Assembly: GCF_012911015.1 (NCBI RefSeq)
Contig: NZ_WVVV01000012.1
Location: 7,325-71,324 of the forward strand
Source: Chelativorans sp. ZYF759
Lineage (GTDB): Bacteria > Pseudomonadota > Alphaproteobacteria > Rhizobiales > Rhizobiaceae
DNA length: 64,000 nt
Direction of reading: 5' to 3'
Both the position numbers and the translations under genes were made by a program. This document shows positions 43,874-53,275 of this stretch, piece after piece. Every line of letters begins with the position of its first letter. Within the stretch, counting starts at the first letter, position 1. The notes under the pieces are model-generated. The model saw nothing but the letters and a program-made list of their open reading frames with translations, made no database searches and had not been told where the DNA came from.

Positions 43874-44902
43874 ATGAAGAACACATCCCTCGCGAAATTC
43901 CTGGCTGTCGGCGTTTCCGCCGCCGCTATCCTCGCAACGCCCATGGCTGCCAGCGCGCAGGACGCGCCCGGCGAAGGCGTGACGGTCAACATGGCGCAGG
44001 CCACCTGGGACACCGGCTGGTTCCACGCCGAGATCTACAAGCAGCTGCTCGAGGAACTGGGCTATTCGGTTGACGGCCCCACCACGCTCGACAACCCGCC
44101 CTTCTACCAGGCGGTCGCGCAGGGCGACCTCGATCTGTGGGTCAATGGCTGGTTCCCGCTCCACAACACCTACGAGCCCGTCTACTCGCAAGGCGCCGAG
44201 ATCGTTGGCTCGGTGGCCGACGGCGGCGCACTCGAAGGTTACCTCATCGACCGCGCGACGGCCGAGGAACTGGAAATCACCAGCCTCGAGGATTTCAAGC
44301 GCGACGAGGTCAAGGAAGCCTTTGACCGCAATGGTGACGGCCGCGCCGACATGGTCGCCTGCCCGCCCGGCTGGGGATGCGAGATCAACATCGAGCATCA
44401 CATGGACGCCTATGAGCTGCGCGACCACATCACGCTGGTGAAGGCGGAGTATGCCGCTTCCATGGCCGATGCGATTGCCGCGTTCGGGCAGGGCGAGTCG
44501 ATCCTGTTCTACACTTGGACGCCGAACTGGACCGTCAACGAGCTCGTCCCGGGCGAAGATGTGGTCTGGATCGAGGTTCCGGAAGTGAACCTGCCCGAGG
44601 AGATGATGGATCTCGCCGACGCGGCCACGCTCGACGGCGTCGAGGGCTGCGTTTCCGATCCCTGCATGCTGGGCTTCCCGGCCAACGACATCCGCCCCGT
44701 GGCCAACACCGCGTTTCTCGACGAGAACCCGGCGGCACGCGTGCTGCTGGAAAACGCCTCGGTCGCGGTCGAGGACATCTTCGAGCAGAACGCCCGCATG
44801 AACGAGGGTGACGACGACATCGAGGCCCAGGCGGCCGAGTGGATCGAAAACAGCCGCGATCAGGTCGACGAGTGGCTGGAAGCGGCGCGCAACGCGTCGT
44901 AA
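43874..44902 (+). CDS. proX: Glycine betaine/proline-type ABC transporter substrate-binding protein (ProX)
   Basis: A 342-residue periplasmic OpuAC-type protein. The signal peptide is MKNTSLAKFLAVGVSAAAIL...ASA. The mature part starts VTVNMAQATWDTGWFHAEIY and contains Trp residues (W42 area, DLWVNGWFPL, TWTPNWTVNEL) that form the quaternary-ammonium cage in ProX-like proteins. The binding specificity (betaine, proline betaine, choline) is not resolved. GGAG lies before the ATG. A bidirectional terminator follows. Confidence 0.93.
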   Translation: MKNTSLAKFLAVGVSAAAILATPMAASAQDAPGEGVTVNMAQATWDTGWFHAEIYKQLLEELGYSVDGPTTLDNPPFYQAVAQGDLDLWVNGWFPLHNTYEPVYSQGAEIVGSVADGGALEGYLIDRATAEELEITSLEDFKRDEVKEAFDRNGDGRADMVACPPGWGCEINIEHHMDAYELRDHITLVKAEYAASMADAIAAFGQGESILFYTWTPNWTVNELVPGEDVVWIEVPEVNLPEEMMDLADAATLDGVEGCVSDPCMLGFPANDIRPVANTAFLDENPAARVLLENASVAVEDIFEQNARMNEGDDDIEAQAAEWIENSRDQVDEWLEAARNAS

Positions 44903-44923
44903 TCCGCGGGCGTCAGTCCGAGA

Positions 44924-45871
44924 TCAGGAAAGGCCCGGCCCCGTGTCGGGCCTTTTCGCGTCAAGGCTCCGGCGACGCCGCACCATCCGTTCCCGCCAGG
45001 CCACGACCAGGGCGCCCGTGATGATGAGGCCGGCTCCCATCCAGGCTGCCAGGGTCGGGATCTCGCCGAAAGTGACAAAGTCGTAGAAGGCCGCGAAGAT
45101 CAGCGTCGTGTAGAAGAAGGGCATGACGAAGCTGGCGTCGCCGCGGCGCAGGGCCTGGATAAAGAGCGCCTGCACGCTGACCATGGTCACCCCGAGAAGC
45201 GCCAGCAGCAGCCACTGATCGGGTGATGGCCAGCGCCAGACGAAGGAGGCGGCAGTCAGGGCAAGCATCATGCCGGCCAGATTGTTGATCGTGAGGATGC
45301 GCAAGGGCGGCTCGGAATCGCTGAGCTTCTTGATGAGGATCGCCTCGGCGCCCATGAAGATGGCGGCCAGAAGGGCAATCAGCGCGGCGATCTGAATGGC
45401 GCCGCTGCCGGGCTCCGTGAGGATCACGGCGCCGGCAAAGGCGATGCCCGCCGCTCCCCAGCGCCAGGGTCCGACCTTCTCTCCCAGAAGCGGGATCGAC
45501 AGGATCATGGCGACGATCGGATTGAGGAAGCTGATGGCGGTCGCATCGGCCAGCCGCATCATGGAGGCGGCGGCAAACAGGCAGGTGACGCCGGCCCAGC
45601 CGAAACCCACGCGCATGGCGTGGTTGCCCCAGGCCGCGCCGCGCAAGGGCGGCCGAAGCCAGACCATGAAGGGCATCAGCGCAATCGCGGCGAAGGTGAA
45701 GCGGCCGGCGGTTACCTGAAGCGGGTGGAGCGCCGCCTCTCCGGAGCCGACCGGGCCGAGCGTCTTGGCAATCAGCGTGGTGCCCGCCAGCAACGCGCAG
45801 GCGACCAGCATCATCATCACCGCCATCAGCGCCTGCGCGGGGTCTTCCTGCCGCGCAGGCACGGTGCTCAT
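44924..45871 (-). CDS. DMT superfamily (EamA) transporter
   Basis: A 315-residue drug/metabolite transporter with about ten transmembrane helices and two EamA repeats (about 20-150 and 170-300). Typical segments are ADATAISFLNPIVAMILSIP and EAILIKKLSDSEPPLRILTIN. Substrate and direction are unknown; EamA members export amino acids or metabolites. The start overlaps the nitronate monooxygenase stop (ATGA), so the two genes are coupled. Confidence 0.9.
   Translation of the reverse strand: MSTVPARQEDPAQALMAVMMMLVACALLAGTTLIAKTLGPVGSGEAALHPLQVTAGRFTFAAIALMPFMVWLRPPLRGAAWGNHAMRVGFGWAGVTCLFAAASMMRLADATAISFLNPIVAMILSIPLLGEKVGPWRWGAAGIAFAGAVILTEPGSGAIQIAALIALLAAIFMGAEAILIKKLSDSEPPLRILTINNLAGMMLALTAASFVWRWPSPDQWLLLALLGVTMVSVQALFIQALRRGDASFVMPFFYTTLIFAAFYDFVTFGEIPTLAAWMGAGLIITGALVVAWRERMVRRRRSLDAKRPDTGPGLS
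44929..44956 (+). terminator. Rho-independent terminator of proVWX
   Basis: A 9-bp stem (AAAGGCCCG / CGGGCCTTT) with a 9-nt loop and following TTTT-like end. It also overlaps the 3' end of the opposite-strand DMT gene and can work from that side. Confidence 0.8.
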
Positions 45872-46821
45872 GCGCAGATTCGCTGCCGAGCGGCTTCGTA
45901 TTCGCCTGCCAGACGGTCGACAAACTCGCCCGCGCCGAGCACGGCGTCGACGGCGCCGATGCCCTGGCCGCAGCCCCAGATGTCCTTCCAGGCCTTGGTG
46001 GAATCGCTGGCGAAACTCATCTTGGTGGGATCGGACTCGGGCAGATTGTCGGGATCCATTCCTGCATTGCGAACCGAACCCTTCAGATAATTGCCGTGCA
46101 CGCCCGTGAAGAGGTTGGAATAGACGATGTCGGCCGCCTTGGAGTCAACGATCATCTGCTTGTATTCGTCGACGGCGCGCGCCTCCTTCGTGGCGATGAA
46201 GGGCGAGCCGATATAGGCGAGATCGGCGCCCATTGCCTGCGCGGCAAGCACCGCACCGCCATTGGCGATGGCGCCCGACAGAAGCAGCGGCCCGTCGAAC
46301 CATTGCCGTATCTCCTGGACCAGCGCGAAGGGCGACAGCGTGCCGGCATGGCCGCCGGCGCCCGTCGCCACCGCGATGAGGCCATCGGCGCCCTTCTCGA
46401 TCGCCTTGCGGGCATGCCGATCATGGATCACGTCATGCAGCACGATGCCGCCATAGGAATGGACGGCCTGGTTCACCTCTTCCACCGCACCCAGCGAGGT
46501 GATGACGATGGGCACCTTGTGCTTCACGCAGTCGGCGAGGTCCTGTTCCAGCCGGTTGTTGGACTTGTGCACGATCTGGTTGACGGCAAAGGGCGCGGCC
46601 GGCCGGTCGGGATGCGTGGCATCATGGGCGGCGAGTTCCTCGTTGATCTGCGACAGCCACTCGTCGAGGAGGCTCTGCGGGCGGGCATTGAGGGCGGGAA
46701 ACGATCCCACCACGCCCGCCTTGCACTGCGCGGTCACCAGCGGCGGATGGGAGATGATGAACATCGGGGAGGCAACGACCGGAATGCGCAGCCTGTTTTT
46801 CAGAATGTCCGGCAGCGCCAT
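45868..46821 (-). CDS. Nitronate monooxygenase (2-nitropropane dioxygenase family)
   Basis: A 317-residue FMN-dependent enzyme that oxidises alkyl nitronates such as propionate-3-nitronate. It starts MALPDILKNRLRIPVVASPM. FMN-phosphate-binding motifs include ATGAGGHAGTLSPFALVQEI, with the conserved HAGT His, and LLLSGAIANGGAVLAAQAMGAD. GGAGG is well spaced before the ATG. A 22-bp palindrome 16-37 bp upstream (46837-46858) is nearly the same as the one before the acyl-CoA dehydrogenase operon at 60435. Co-regulation with acyl-CoA degradation is suggested. Confidence 0.92.
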   Translation of the reverse strand: MALPDILKNRLRIPVVASPMFIISHPPLVTAQCKAGVVGSFPALNARPQSLLDEWLSQINEELAAHDATHPDRPAAPFAVNQIVHKSNNRLEQDLADCVKHKVPIVITSLGAVEEVNQAVHSYGGIVLHDVIHDRHARKAIEKGADGLIAVATGAGGHAGTLSPFALVQEIRQWFDGPLLLSGAIANGGAVLAAQAMGADLAYIGSPFIATKEARAVDEYKQMIVDSKAADIVYSNLFTGVHGNYLKGSVRNAGMDPDNLPESDPTKMSFASDSTKAWKDIWGCGQGIGAVDAVLGAGEFVDRLAGEYEAARQRICA

Positions 46822-46836
46822 GTCGATCCTCCGTTA

Positions 46837-46858
46837 TTGACGTTTGCGTAAACGTCAG
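46837..46858 (-). promoter_or_regulatory. 22-bp palindrome (LiuR-like operator), copy 1
   Basis: A dyad of the form TTGACGTTT-N4-AAACGTCAG. It matches 21 of 22 positions of the 60435-60456 site when read on the opposite strand. It lies just before the nitronate monooxygenase start. Confidence 0.75.
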
Positions 46859-46967
46859 TTTGTAGCAAATTCCATCCCGGGGGCAATCGAGCATTTGGCG
46901 CGTGGTCGTTGATAGTGGTCGCGGCTCACTATATCCGTGTCATAGTAAAGGCGAAGGGACGCGACAC

Positions 46968-48014
46968 GTGGAAGGCATCGAACGCGCCATCAGGAATGCG
47001 CTCGAAAAGGGCAATGCGGAAGATCGCGGGTTCCGCGAGAAGGTCTACCGCTCGGCTTTCGCCGCGCTGGAGCGCACCCTGGCCACCAAGGGCGACATAA
47101 CGGACGAGATGCGCCAGCGCCGGCGCGCCGCGCTGAAGGCCAAGGTCTTCGAGATCGAAACCGAATATGTGCCGGCCATGGCTGCAGCCGCGTCGGAGCG
47201 GGCCTCGCCCCGGCCGGCTGCCGACGTGCCGCCGCCGGCTCCGCGCGCCGACAATCCCGCGCAAGGCCGCGTCGAACCGACGCTCGACTTCGCGCCGGAA
47301 CGCCGCGCCGAGCCCTCGCGCGGCAAGCCCACCGCCCAGCGCGATCTTGCGCCCGAGCGCGACGAGGCACGGGTCCTGCGGGCGCGCAAGCGCTCCTGGA
47401 CGGGTCCGGTGCTTGTCATCGTCCTGCTTGTCGCCCTTGCCAGCGTGGGCTGGTGGTTCTGGCAGCCCGGCAGCGTTCCGACGCAGACCGGCGGAGCGCC
47501 CGTCGCCGCGCCGACGACAGAGACGGACCAACCCGCGGCGACGCCGAGACCGATGGTCAGCGCCCCCGACGACGAGAACTGGATCCAGCTCTTCGATCCC
47601 GCCGACCCCACGACGGTGACGGCGTCGGGCGATGCCTCCGCGGCGGCCGACGAGCAGGACGGCGATGCCTTCGTGCAGGCGCGTTCGGGCGATTCGGGCA
47701 CCCCCGTGCAGTTCGCGATCGGCGAGGGCGCGCTGCAGTCGATCGCCGGCAGCCGTGTCGTCTTCCGCATTTCGGCCAGCGCCGACGAGGGCGAGGGCGA
47801 AACCCAGATATCGGTTCAGTGCAACTTCGCCGGCCTGGGCGATTGCGGCCGCCGACGTTTCCTGGTGGGGATCACGCGGGACGATTTCCTGTTCGAGGTG
47901 GAGCTGTCCAACGCCAATCCCGGCGGCGCGGGCGCCATCAGCATCAACACCGACGTGGAAGGGGGCGGCCGGCCGGTCCGCATCCATTCGATTTCGGTCG
48001 CACCGGCACGCTAG
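46968..48014 (+). CDS. Membrane-anchored hypothetical protein
   Basis: A 348-residue protein with a GTG start (46968; AAGGGA 8 nt upstream). Residues 1-60 are helical and charged (EGIERAIRNALEKGNAEDRG), 61-135 are disordered with many Pro/Arg/Glu, one transmembrane helix lies at about 147-167 (WTGPVLVIVLLVALASVGWW), and the rest is a periplasmic domain with the conserved-looking DDENWIQLFDPADPTTVT and a beta-sandwich-like end (ETQISVQCNFAGLGDCGRRR with two Cys). I do not recognise a family. The N-terminal module resembles a tiny regulatory domain seen with rhizobial membrane proteins. It overlaps the DNA ligase 3' end by 4 bp. Confidence 0.75.
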   Translation: MEGIERAIRNALEKGNAEDRGFREKVYRSAFAALERTLATKGDITDEMRQRRRAALKAKVFEIETEYVPAMAAAASERASPRPAADVPPPAPRADNPAQGRVEPTLDFAPERRAEPSRGKPTAQRDLAPERDEARVLRARKRSWTGPVLVIVLLVALASVGWWFWQPGSVPTQTGGAPVAAPTTETDQPAATPRPMVSAPDDENWIQLFDPADPTTVTASGDASAAADEQDGDAFVQARSGDSGTPVQFAIGEGALQSIAGSRVVFRISASADEGEGETQISVQCNFAGLGDCGRRRFLVGITRDDFLFEVELSNANPGGAGAISINTDVEGGGRPVRIHSISVAPAR

Positions 48015-49612
48015 TCGAGCATCGCCTGCAGCGTCTCCAGCCTGTCGGCCTCGTGCGGCGGCTTGTCCCATCTGAGCCGCGAGACGCGCGGAAAGCGCAT
48101 CGCCACCCCCGACTTGTGCCGCGTCGACCGGGCAAGACCCTCGAATGCCACCTCGATGACCAGCCCGTGGCCGGGTTCTGCGCGCACCGCGCGAACCGGC
48201 CCATAGCGGTCGATCGTGTTGTCGCGCACGAACTTGTCGATCTGCTTCAGTTCCTCGTCGGTGAAGCCGAAATAGGCCTTGCCGACCGGCACGAGCTCGG
48301 GCTGGCCAGCATCGCCCGTCCACACCCCGAAGGTGTAGTCGGAGTAGAAGCTCGAGCGCTTGCCGTGGCCGCGCTGCGCATACATCAGCACCGCGTCCAC
48401 CGTGTGCGGGTCGCGCTTCCACTTGAACCAGGGCCCACGCGGCCGACCCGGCAGGTAGCGCGAATCGTGCCGTTTCAGCATCACGCCTTCGATCACCGGA
48501 TGCGGCGGCGCGGTGCGCAGACCCTCGAGTTCCTCCCAATTGCCGAAAGGCACCAGCGGCGACAGGTCGAAGCGCGGCGAGCCCAGTGCGCCGATGAATG
48601 CTTCCAGCCGTTTGCGTCGCTCGACGAAGGGCAGGGGACGAAGGTCCTCGTCCGCCTCCTGCAGCAGGTCATAGCAGCGCACGAAGGCGGGGAAGGCCTT
48701 CAACTGCTTGTCGGAAACGCTCTTGCGGTTGAGCCGCTGCTGCAGGTCGGAGAAGCTGCCCGTATGATCGGGCGGCGTGCCGACGAGCAACTCGCCATCG
48801 AGCGCGGCGTCGAAATCCATCGCTTCCAGCACATCGGGGAACGTGCCCGATATGTCGTCGCCGGTGCGCGAATAAAGCCGCCGCGTACCGGATTCCGACA
48901 CGGCCTGGACGCGGATGCCGTCCCATTTCCATTCGGCAGAATATTCCGACGGATCGACGTTGGCGAGTTCGGCCAGATCGGTGGCTGTCGACAGCATCAC
49001 CGGCCGGAACATCGCGCGCGCCGCCGAGACCGGTTTTTCGCCCGTGCCTTCGAGCCAGGCGAAGAGTTCGCCATAAGGCGGCGTCAGCCCGTGCCAGAGC
49101 TCCTCGATCTCGTGGACGTGAACCCCGCCCATCTCCGCCAGCGCCTGCTTGGCCAGGCCCGTCGACACGCCGACGCGCAAGCCGCCGGTGACAAGCTTGA
49201 TGATGGCAAAGCGGGCGGGCGCCTCCATCCGGTCGAGCAGATCCTCCAGCACGCGCGGCCCGTCCGAGCGGCTGGCCGAACTCAGACGTTCCACCGCATC
49301 CGCCAGCGAGATGTCGCGATCGTTCGGCCGGCTTCCCTCCCTCTGTTGCCAGGCCAGCGAGACGGTCTCGGCCAGATCGCCCACATAATCGTAGGAATAG
49401 GCAAACAGCACCGGGTCCATGCGCTCCGTGATCAGCGTGCGCAGCATGGCGGGTTTCACCGACGAAAAGGAGAGATCGCCGGTGAGCGCGGCCAGTGCCA
49501 GCCCGCGGTCGGGATCGCGCGTGACCGAAAAATAGTCGCGCATGAGTGCCAGCTTGGCATTGCGTGCAGAGGCCAGCACGAGTCGGTCGAGGAGCTGGGC
49601 GAAGGCGTCCAT
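48011..49612 (-). CDS. ATP-dependent DNA ligase, ligase-associated repair module
   Basis: A 533-residue ATP-dependent ligase of the PP_1105-type family. The adenylation lysine lies in EWKWDGIRVQ (KxDG; W-K-W-D-G). An N-terminal domain (1-210) precedes the nucleotidyltransferase domain; the OB-fold follows, with the conserved GVMLKRHDSRY and WFKWKRDPHTVDAVL. The start at 49612 matches homologues (MDAFAQLLDRL). It lies 2 bp after the exonuclease stop and belongs to the four-gene ligase-associated DNA damage response set. It seals breaks made during repair. Confidence 0.95.
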   Translation of the reverse strand: MDAFAQLLDRLVLASARNAKLALMRDYFSVTRDPDRGLALAALTGDLSFSSVKPAMLRTLITERMDPVLFAYSYDYVGDLAETVSLAWQQREGSRPNDRDISLADAVERLSSASRSDGPRVLEDLLDRMEAPARFAIIKLVTGGLRVGVSTGLAKQALAEMGGVHVHEIEELWHGLTPPYGELFAWLEGTGEKPVSAARAMFRPVMLSTATDLAELANVDPSEYSAEWKWDGIRVQAVSESGTRRLYSRTGDDISGTFPDVLEAMDFDAALDGELLVGTPPDHTGSFSDLQQRLNRKSVSDKQLKAFPAFVRCYDLLQEADEDLRPLPFVERRKRLEAFIGALGSPRFDLSPLVPFGNWEELEGLRTAPPHPVIEGVMLKRHDSRYLPGRPRGPWFKWKRDPHTVDAVLMYAQRGHGKRSSFYSDYTFGVWTGDAGQPELVPVGKAYFGFTDEELKQIDKFVRDNTIDRYGPVRAVRAEPGHGLVIEVAFEGLARSTRHKSGVAMRFPRVSRLRWDKPPHEADRLETLQAMLD

Positions 49613-49614
49613 GG

Positions 49615-50625
49615 CTAGTCCCCCTCGTCCTCGTAGCCGACGAGGTGGAGCGGGCGTGCCTTGATTCCTTCGATCTCGCACCAGCGCACCAGTGCCTCCT
49701 CGCGCCCATGCGTGACCCAGACCTCGCCGGCGCCGGTCTCGTGGATCGTGGCGGTCAGTTCGTCCCAGTCGGAATGGTCCGACACGATCAGCGGCAGTTC
49801 CACGCCGCGTTGCTTGGCGCGCTGGCGGATGCGCATCCAGCCGGAGGCGAAGGCGGAGACGGGATCGGGAAAGCGCCGCGCCCAGCGGTCGGCAAAGGCC
49901 GAAGGCGGTCCGACCACGATCGCACCGGCAAAACCTTCCTTGTTGGCGCGGTCGACCGTCGCGGGCTCGAGCGGGCCCAGATCGATGCCCTTTTGCTGGT
50001 AGAAATCGCAGAGCTTCGCCAGCGCACCGTGAATGTAGATGGGCTCCTCGTAGCCCGCATCACGCAGGAGCCGGATCATGCGCTGCGCCTTGCCGAGTGC
50101 ATAGGCGCCCACCAGATGTGCCCGCTCCGGGAACTGGCGCACCGATTTGAGCAGGCGCGCCACCTCTTCCTCCGCAGGCGGATGGCGGAAGACCGGCAGG
50201 CCGAACGTCGCCTCGGTAATGAAGATGTCGCAGGCGATCGGCTCGAAGGGCAGGCAGGTGGGGTCTGCCTGGCGCTTGTAGTCGCCGGACACGACGATAC
50301 GGGTGCCGGCCTGCTCGACCGCGATCTGGGCCGAGCCGAGCACATGGCCGGCCGGATGGAAGGTGACGCCGACGCCGCCGATCTCCATCCGCTCGCCGAG
50401 TACGGCTGTCTGGGTCGCTCCCGCGAAATCCTCGCCGTAGCGCAGCGCCATGATGGCGAGCGTGTCATCCGTCGCCATCACATGGGCGTGGCCGGATCGC
50501 GCATGGTCGGCATGGCCATGGGTGATCAGGGCGCGGTCGACCGGGCGCACCGGATCGACGAAGAAATCGCCCATCGGGCAGTAGAGACCTTCGGGTCGGG
50601 GCAGGAGGAGCGGGGCAGGGCGCAT
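49615..50625 (-). CDS. Ligase-associated DNA exonuclease
   Basis: A 336-residue metallo-beta-lactamase/beta-CASP nuclease (TIGR04122 type). The metal motif THGHADHAR is intact, followed by GHVLGSAQI, GDYKRQADPTCLPFEP, TEATFGLPVFR and SDHSDWDEL. It would trim DNA ends before the neighbouring ligase. The ATG at 50625 gives the family start MRPAPLLLPRPEGLYC. It is divergent from the helicase gene across 127 bp, a shared promoter region. Confidence 0.94.
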   Translation of the reverse strand: MRPAPLLLPRPEGLYCPMGDFFVDPVRPVDRALITHGHADHARSGHAHVMATDDTLAIMALRYGEDFAGATQTAVLGERMEIGGVGVTFHPAGHVLGSAQIAVEQAGTRIVVSGDYKRQADPTCLPFEPIACDIFITEATFGLPVFRHPPAEEEVARLLKSVRQFPERAHLVGAYALGKAQRMIRLLRDAGYEEPIYIHGALAKLCDFYQQKGIDLGPLEPATVDRANKEGFAGAIVVGPPSAFADRWARRFPDPVSAFASGWMRIRQRAKQRGVELPLIVSDHSDWDELTATIHETGAGEVWVTHGREEALVRWCEIEGIKARPLHLVGYEDEGD

Positions 50626-50752
50626 GGCACAACTAGATAGGCACCTCGATGCCCGGCGGAAAGCTCCATCGGGAGCGATCAACGTCGAATGCTCGCCATT
50701 CCCCATGCACCCGGCCATTGGCGAGCCCCATTTCCCGCGCTAGGTCTGGGCC

Positions 50753-53275
50753 GTGAACAGGCCCTTGACCTCCGATCCGACCGATGGCGCGACGCTCCTG
50801 CCCGGTGCCTTCGCGCGCTGGTTTGCCACGCGTGGCTGGGCCCCGCGCCCCCATCAGCTCGAACTGCTCGGCCGGGTCGCGGCCGGCCGTTCCGTCCTGC
50901 TGATCGCGCCGACCGGCGCCGGCAAGACGCTGGCCGGTTTCCTGCCGTCGCTGGTCGATCTCGCCGGGCGCAAACCGAGCCTGCCGGGCGAGGCCCATCG
51001 CGGCGTCCACACGCTCTACATCTCGCCGCTCAAGGCGCTCGCCGTCGACATCGAACGCAACCTGGCCAAGCCCGTTTCCGAGATGGGTCTGCAGATCGCC
51101 ATGGAGACGCGCACTGGCGACACGCCTTCCCACAAGCGCCAGCGCCAGAAGCTCGTGCCGCCCGACATCCTGCTGACCACGCCCGAACAGCTGGCCCTGC
51201 TCCTGGCAAGCAAGGATGCCGAGCGCTTCTTTGCCGGGCTGAAGCACGTCGTGCTCGACGAGCTTCATTCGCTCGTGACGTCCAAGCGCGGCCATCTTCT
51301 GTCGCTGGGGCTGGCGCGCCTGCGCCGCTTCGCGCCGGAACTGCGCGCGATCGGCCTGTCTGCGACCGTGGCCCAGCCCGAGGAACTCAGGCGCTGGCTG
51401 GTGGCCCAGGACGAAACGCTGCCGATGGCCGACCTGGTGCAGGTTCAAGGTGGCGCCAAGCCCGAGATCCGGATTCTCGATTCGAAGGAGCGCGTTCCGT
51501 GGGCCGGCCATTCGGCACGCTATTCGATCGGCGAGCTCTACGAGGCGATCAAGGCGCACAGAACGACGCTGCTCTTCGTCAACACCCGCAGCCAGTCCGA
51601 GCTTCTTTTCCAGGAACTGTGGCGCGTCAACGAGGACACGCTGCCCATCGCGCTGCATCATGGCTCGCTCGATGTCGGCCAGCGCCGCAGGGTCGAGAAA
51701 GCCATGGAGACGGGCAGCCTCAGGGCCATTGTCGCCACCTCGACGCTGGACCTCGGCATCGACTGGGGCGATGTCGACCTTGTCGTTCATGTCGGCGCGC
51801 CGAAGGGGGCAAGCCGGCTCGCCCAGCGCATCGGCCGCTCCAACCACCGGCTCGACGAACCAAGCCGGGCGATCCTCGTGCCCGCCAACCGTTTCGAGGT
51901 GCTGGAGTGCCGGGCGGCCATCGAGGCGAACTATCTGGGCGCCCAGGACACGCCGCCGCTCGCCGACGGCGCGCTCGACGTGCTTGCCCAGCACGTCATG
52001 GGCATGGCCTGCGCCGAGCCGTTCCATGCCGACGAGCTGTTTGGCGAGATCACTACAGCCGAACCCTATGCAAGGCTCGACCGCGACACTTTCGACCGCG
52101 TTCTGGATTTCGTGGCCACGGGCGGCTACGCGCTGCGCGTCTACGAGCGTTATGCGCGCATCCGCCAGATGAAGGACGGGCGCTGGCGCGTCAGCCATCC
52201 GCGGCTCGCCCAGCAATACAGGCTGAATGTCGGCACCATCGTCGAGGCGCCCTATCTGACGATCCGCTACGTGAAGGCCGGAGGGCAGGCCGCGCGGGGC
52301 GGTCCTGCGCTCGGCAAGATCGAGGAGGACTTTCTCGAGACGCTTTCGCCGGGCGACACCTTCCTCTTCTCGGGCCGCGTTCTGCGCTTCGTGGGCATAC
52401 GCGAGAGCGAGTGCCTGGTCGCCAACGCGCCCGGCCAGGACGCGAAGGTGCCGTACTGGGCGGGCGGCAAGTTCCCGCTCTCGACCTACCTGGCCAGCGA
52501 GGTGCGCGCCATGCTGGGGGATCCGAAACGCTGGGGCGCGCTGCCGCCGCAGGTGGGTGAATGGCTGCAGATCCAGCAGCTGAAATCGGTCCTTCCCGGC
52601 CGCGATGACATGCTGATCGAGACGTTTCCGCGCGGCAGCCGGCACTACATGGTCGCCTATCCCTTCGAAGGGCGGCTCGCGCATCAGACGCTGGGCATGC
52701 TGCTGACCCGCCGCCTGGAGCGTGCCGGCGCGCAGCCGCTGGGCTTTGTCGCGTCCGACTACGCGCTCGCGGTCTGGGGCCTGCGCGACATGGGCGAGAT
52801 GCACCGAAACGGCAAGCTCGATTTCGGCGATCTCTTCGACGAGGACATGCTGGGCGACGACCTGGAGGACTGGCTGGCGGGCAGCTGGCTTCTCAAGCGC
52901 ACCTTCCGCCACTGCGCGCTGATCTCCGGCCTGATCGAGAAACGCCACCCCGGCAAGGAGAAGACGGGGCGCCAGGTCACGGTCTCCGCCGACCTCATTT
53001 ATGACGTACTTCGCACCCACGACCCCGACCACATCCTCCTGCGCGCGACGCGTGCCGATGCCGCATACGGCCTTCTCGATGTCAGGAGGCTGGGCGAACT
53101 CCTGTCGCGCATCCGCGGGCGAATCGTGCATAAACGCCTCGAACAGGTGTCGCCGCTGGCCGTCCCGATCATGCTGGAGATCGGCAAGGAACGTGTACAG
53201 GGCGAAGCCGAGGAAGCGCTTCTGGGCGAAGCCGCGCAGGACGAGATGATACGCGAGGCGATGGAGACGAAATGA
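50753..53275 (+). CDS. Ligase-associated DEXH-box helicase (Lhr-like)
   Basis: An 840-residue SF2 helicase. Walker A is APTGAGKTLAG at 59-69, motif II is LDELHSL (DEXH), and motif VI is RIGRSNHR. An Lhr-type winged helix and C-terminal domain follow. It is TIGR04121 type, paired with the ligase, exonuclease and PdeM. The GTG at 50753 gives MNRPLTSDPTDGATLLPGAF. Its stop overlaps the pdeM start (ATGA). It unwinds damaged or flapped DNA ends in the inferred pathway. Confidence 0.94.
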   Translation: MNRPLTSDPTDGATLLPGAFARWFATRGWAPRPHQLELLGRVAAGRSVLLIAPTGAGKTLAGFLPSLVDLAGRKPSLPGEAHRGVHTLYISPLKALAVDIERNLAKPVSEMGLQIAMETRTGDTPSHKRQRQKLVPPDILLTTPEQLALLLASKDAERFFAGLKHVVLDELHSLVTSKRGHLLSLGLARLRRFAPELRAIGLSATVAQPEELRRWLVAQDETLPMADLVQVQGGAKPEIRILDSKERVPWAGHSARYSIGELYEAIKAHRTTLLFVNTRSQSELLFQELWRVNEDTLPIALHHGSLDVGQRRRVEKAMETGSLRAIVATSTLDLGIDWGDVDLVVHVGAPKGASRLAQRIGRSNHRLDEPSRAILVPANRFEVLECRAAIEANYLGAQDTPPLADGALDVLAQHVMGMACAEPFHADELFGEITTAEPYARLDRDTFDRVLDFVATGGYALRVYERYARIRQMKDGRWRVSHPRLAQQYRLNVGTIVEAPYLTIRYVKAGGQAARGGPALGKIEEDFLETLSPGDTFLFSGRVLRFVGIRESECLVANAPGQDAKVPYWAGGKFPLSTYLASEVRAMLGDPKRWGALPPQVGEWLQIQQLKSVLPGRDDMLIETFPRGSRHYMVAYPFEGRLAHQTLGMLLTRRLERAGAQPLGFVASDYALAVWGLRDMGEMHRNGKLDFGDLFDEDMLGDDLEDWLAGSWLLKRTFRHCALISGLIEKRHPGKEKTGRQVTVSADLIYDVLRTHDPDHILLRATRADAAYGLLDVRRLGELLSRIRGRIVHKRLEQVSPLAVPIMLEIGKERVQGEAEEALLGEAAQDEMIREAMETK

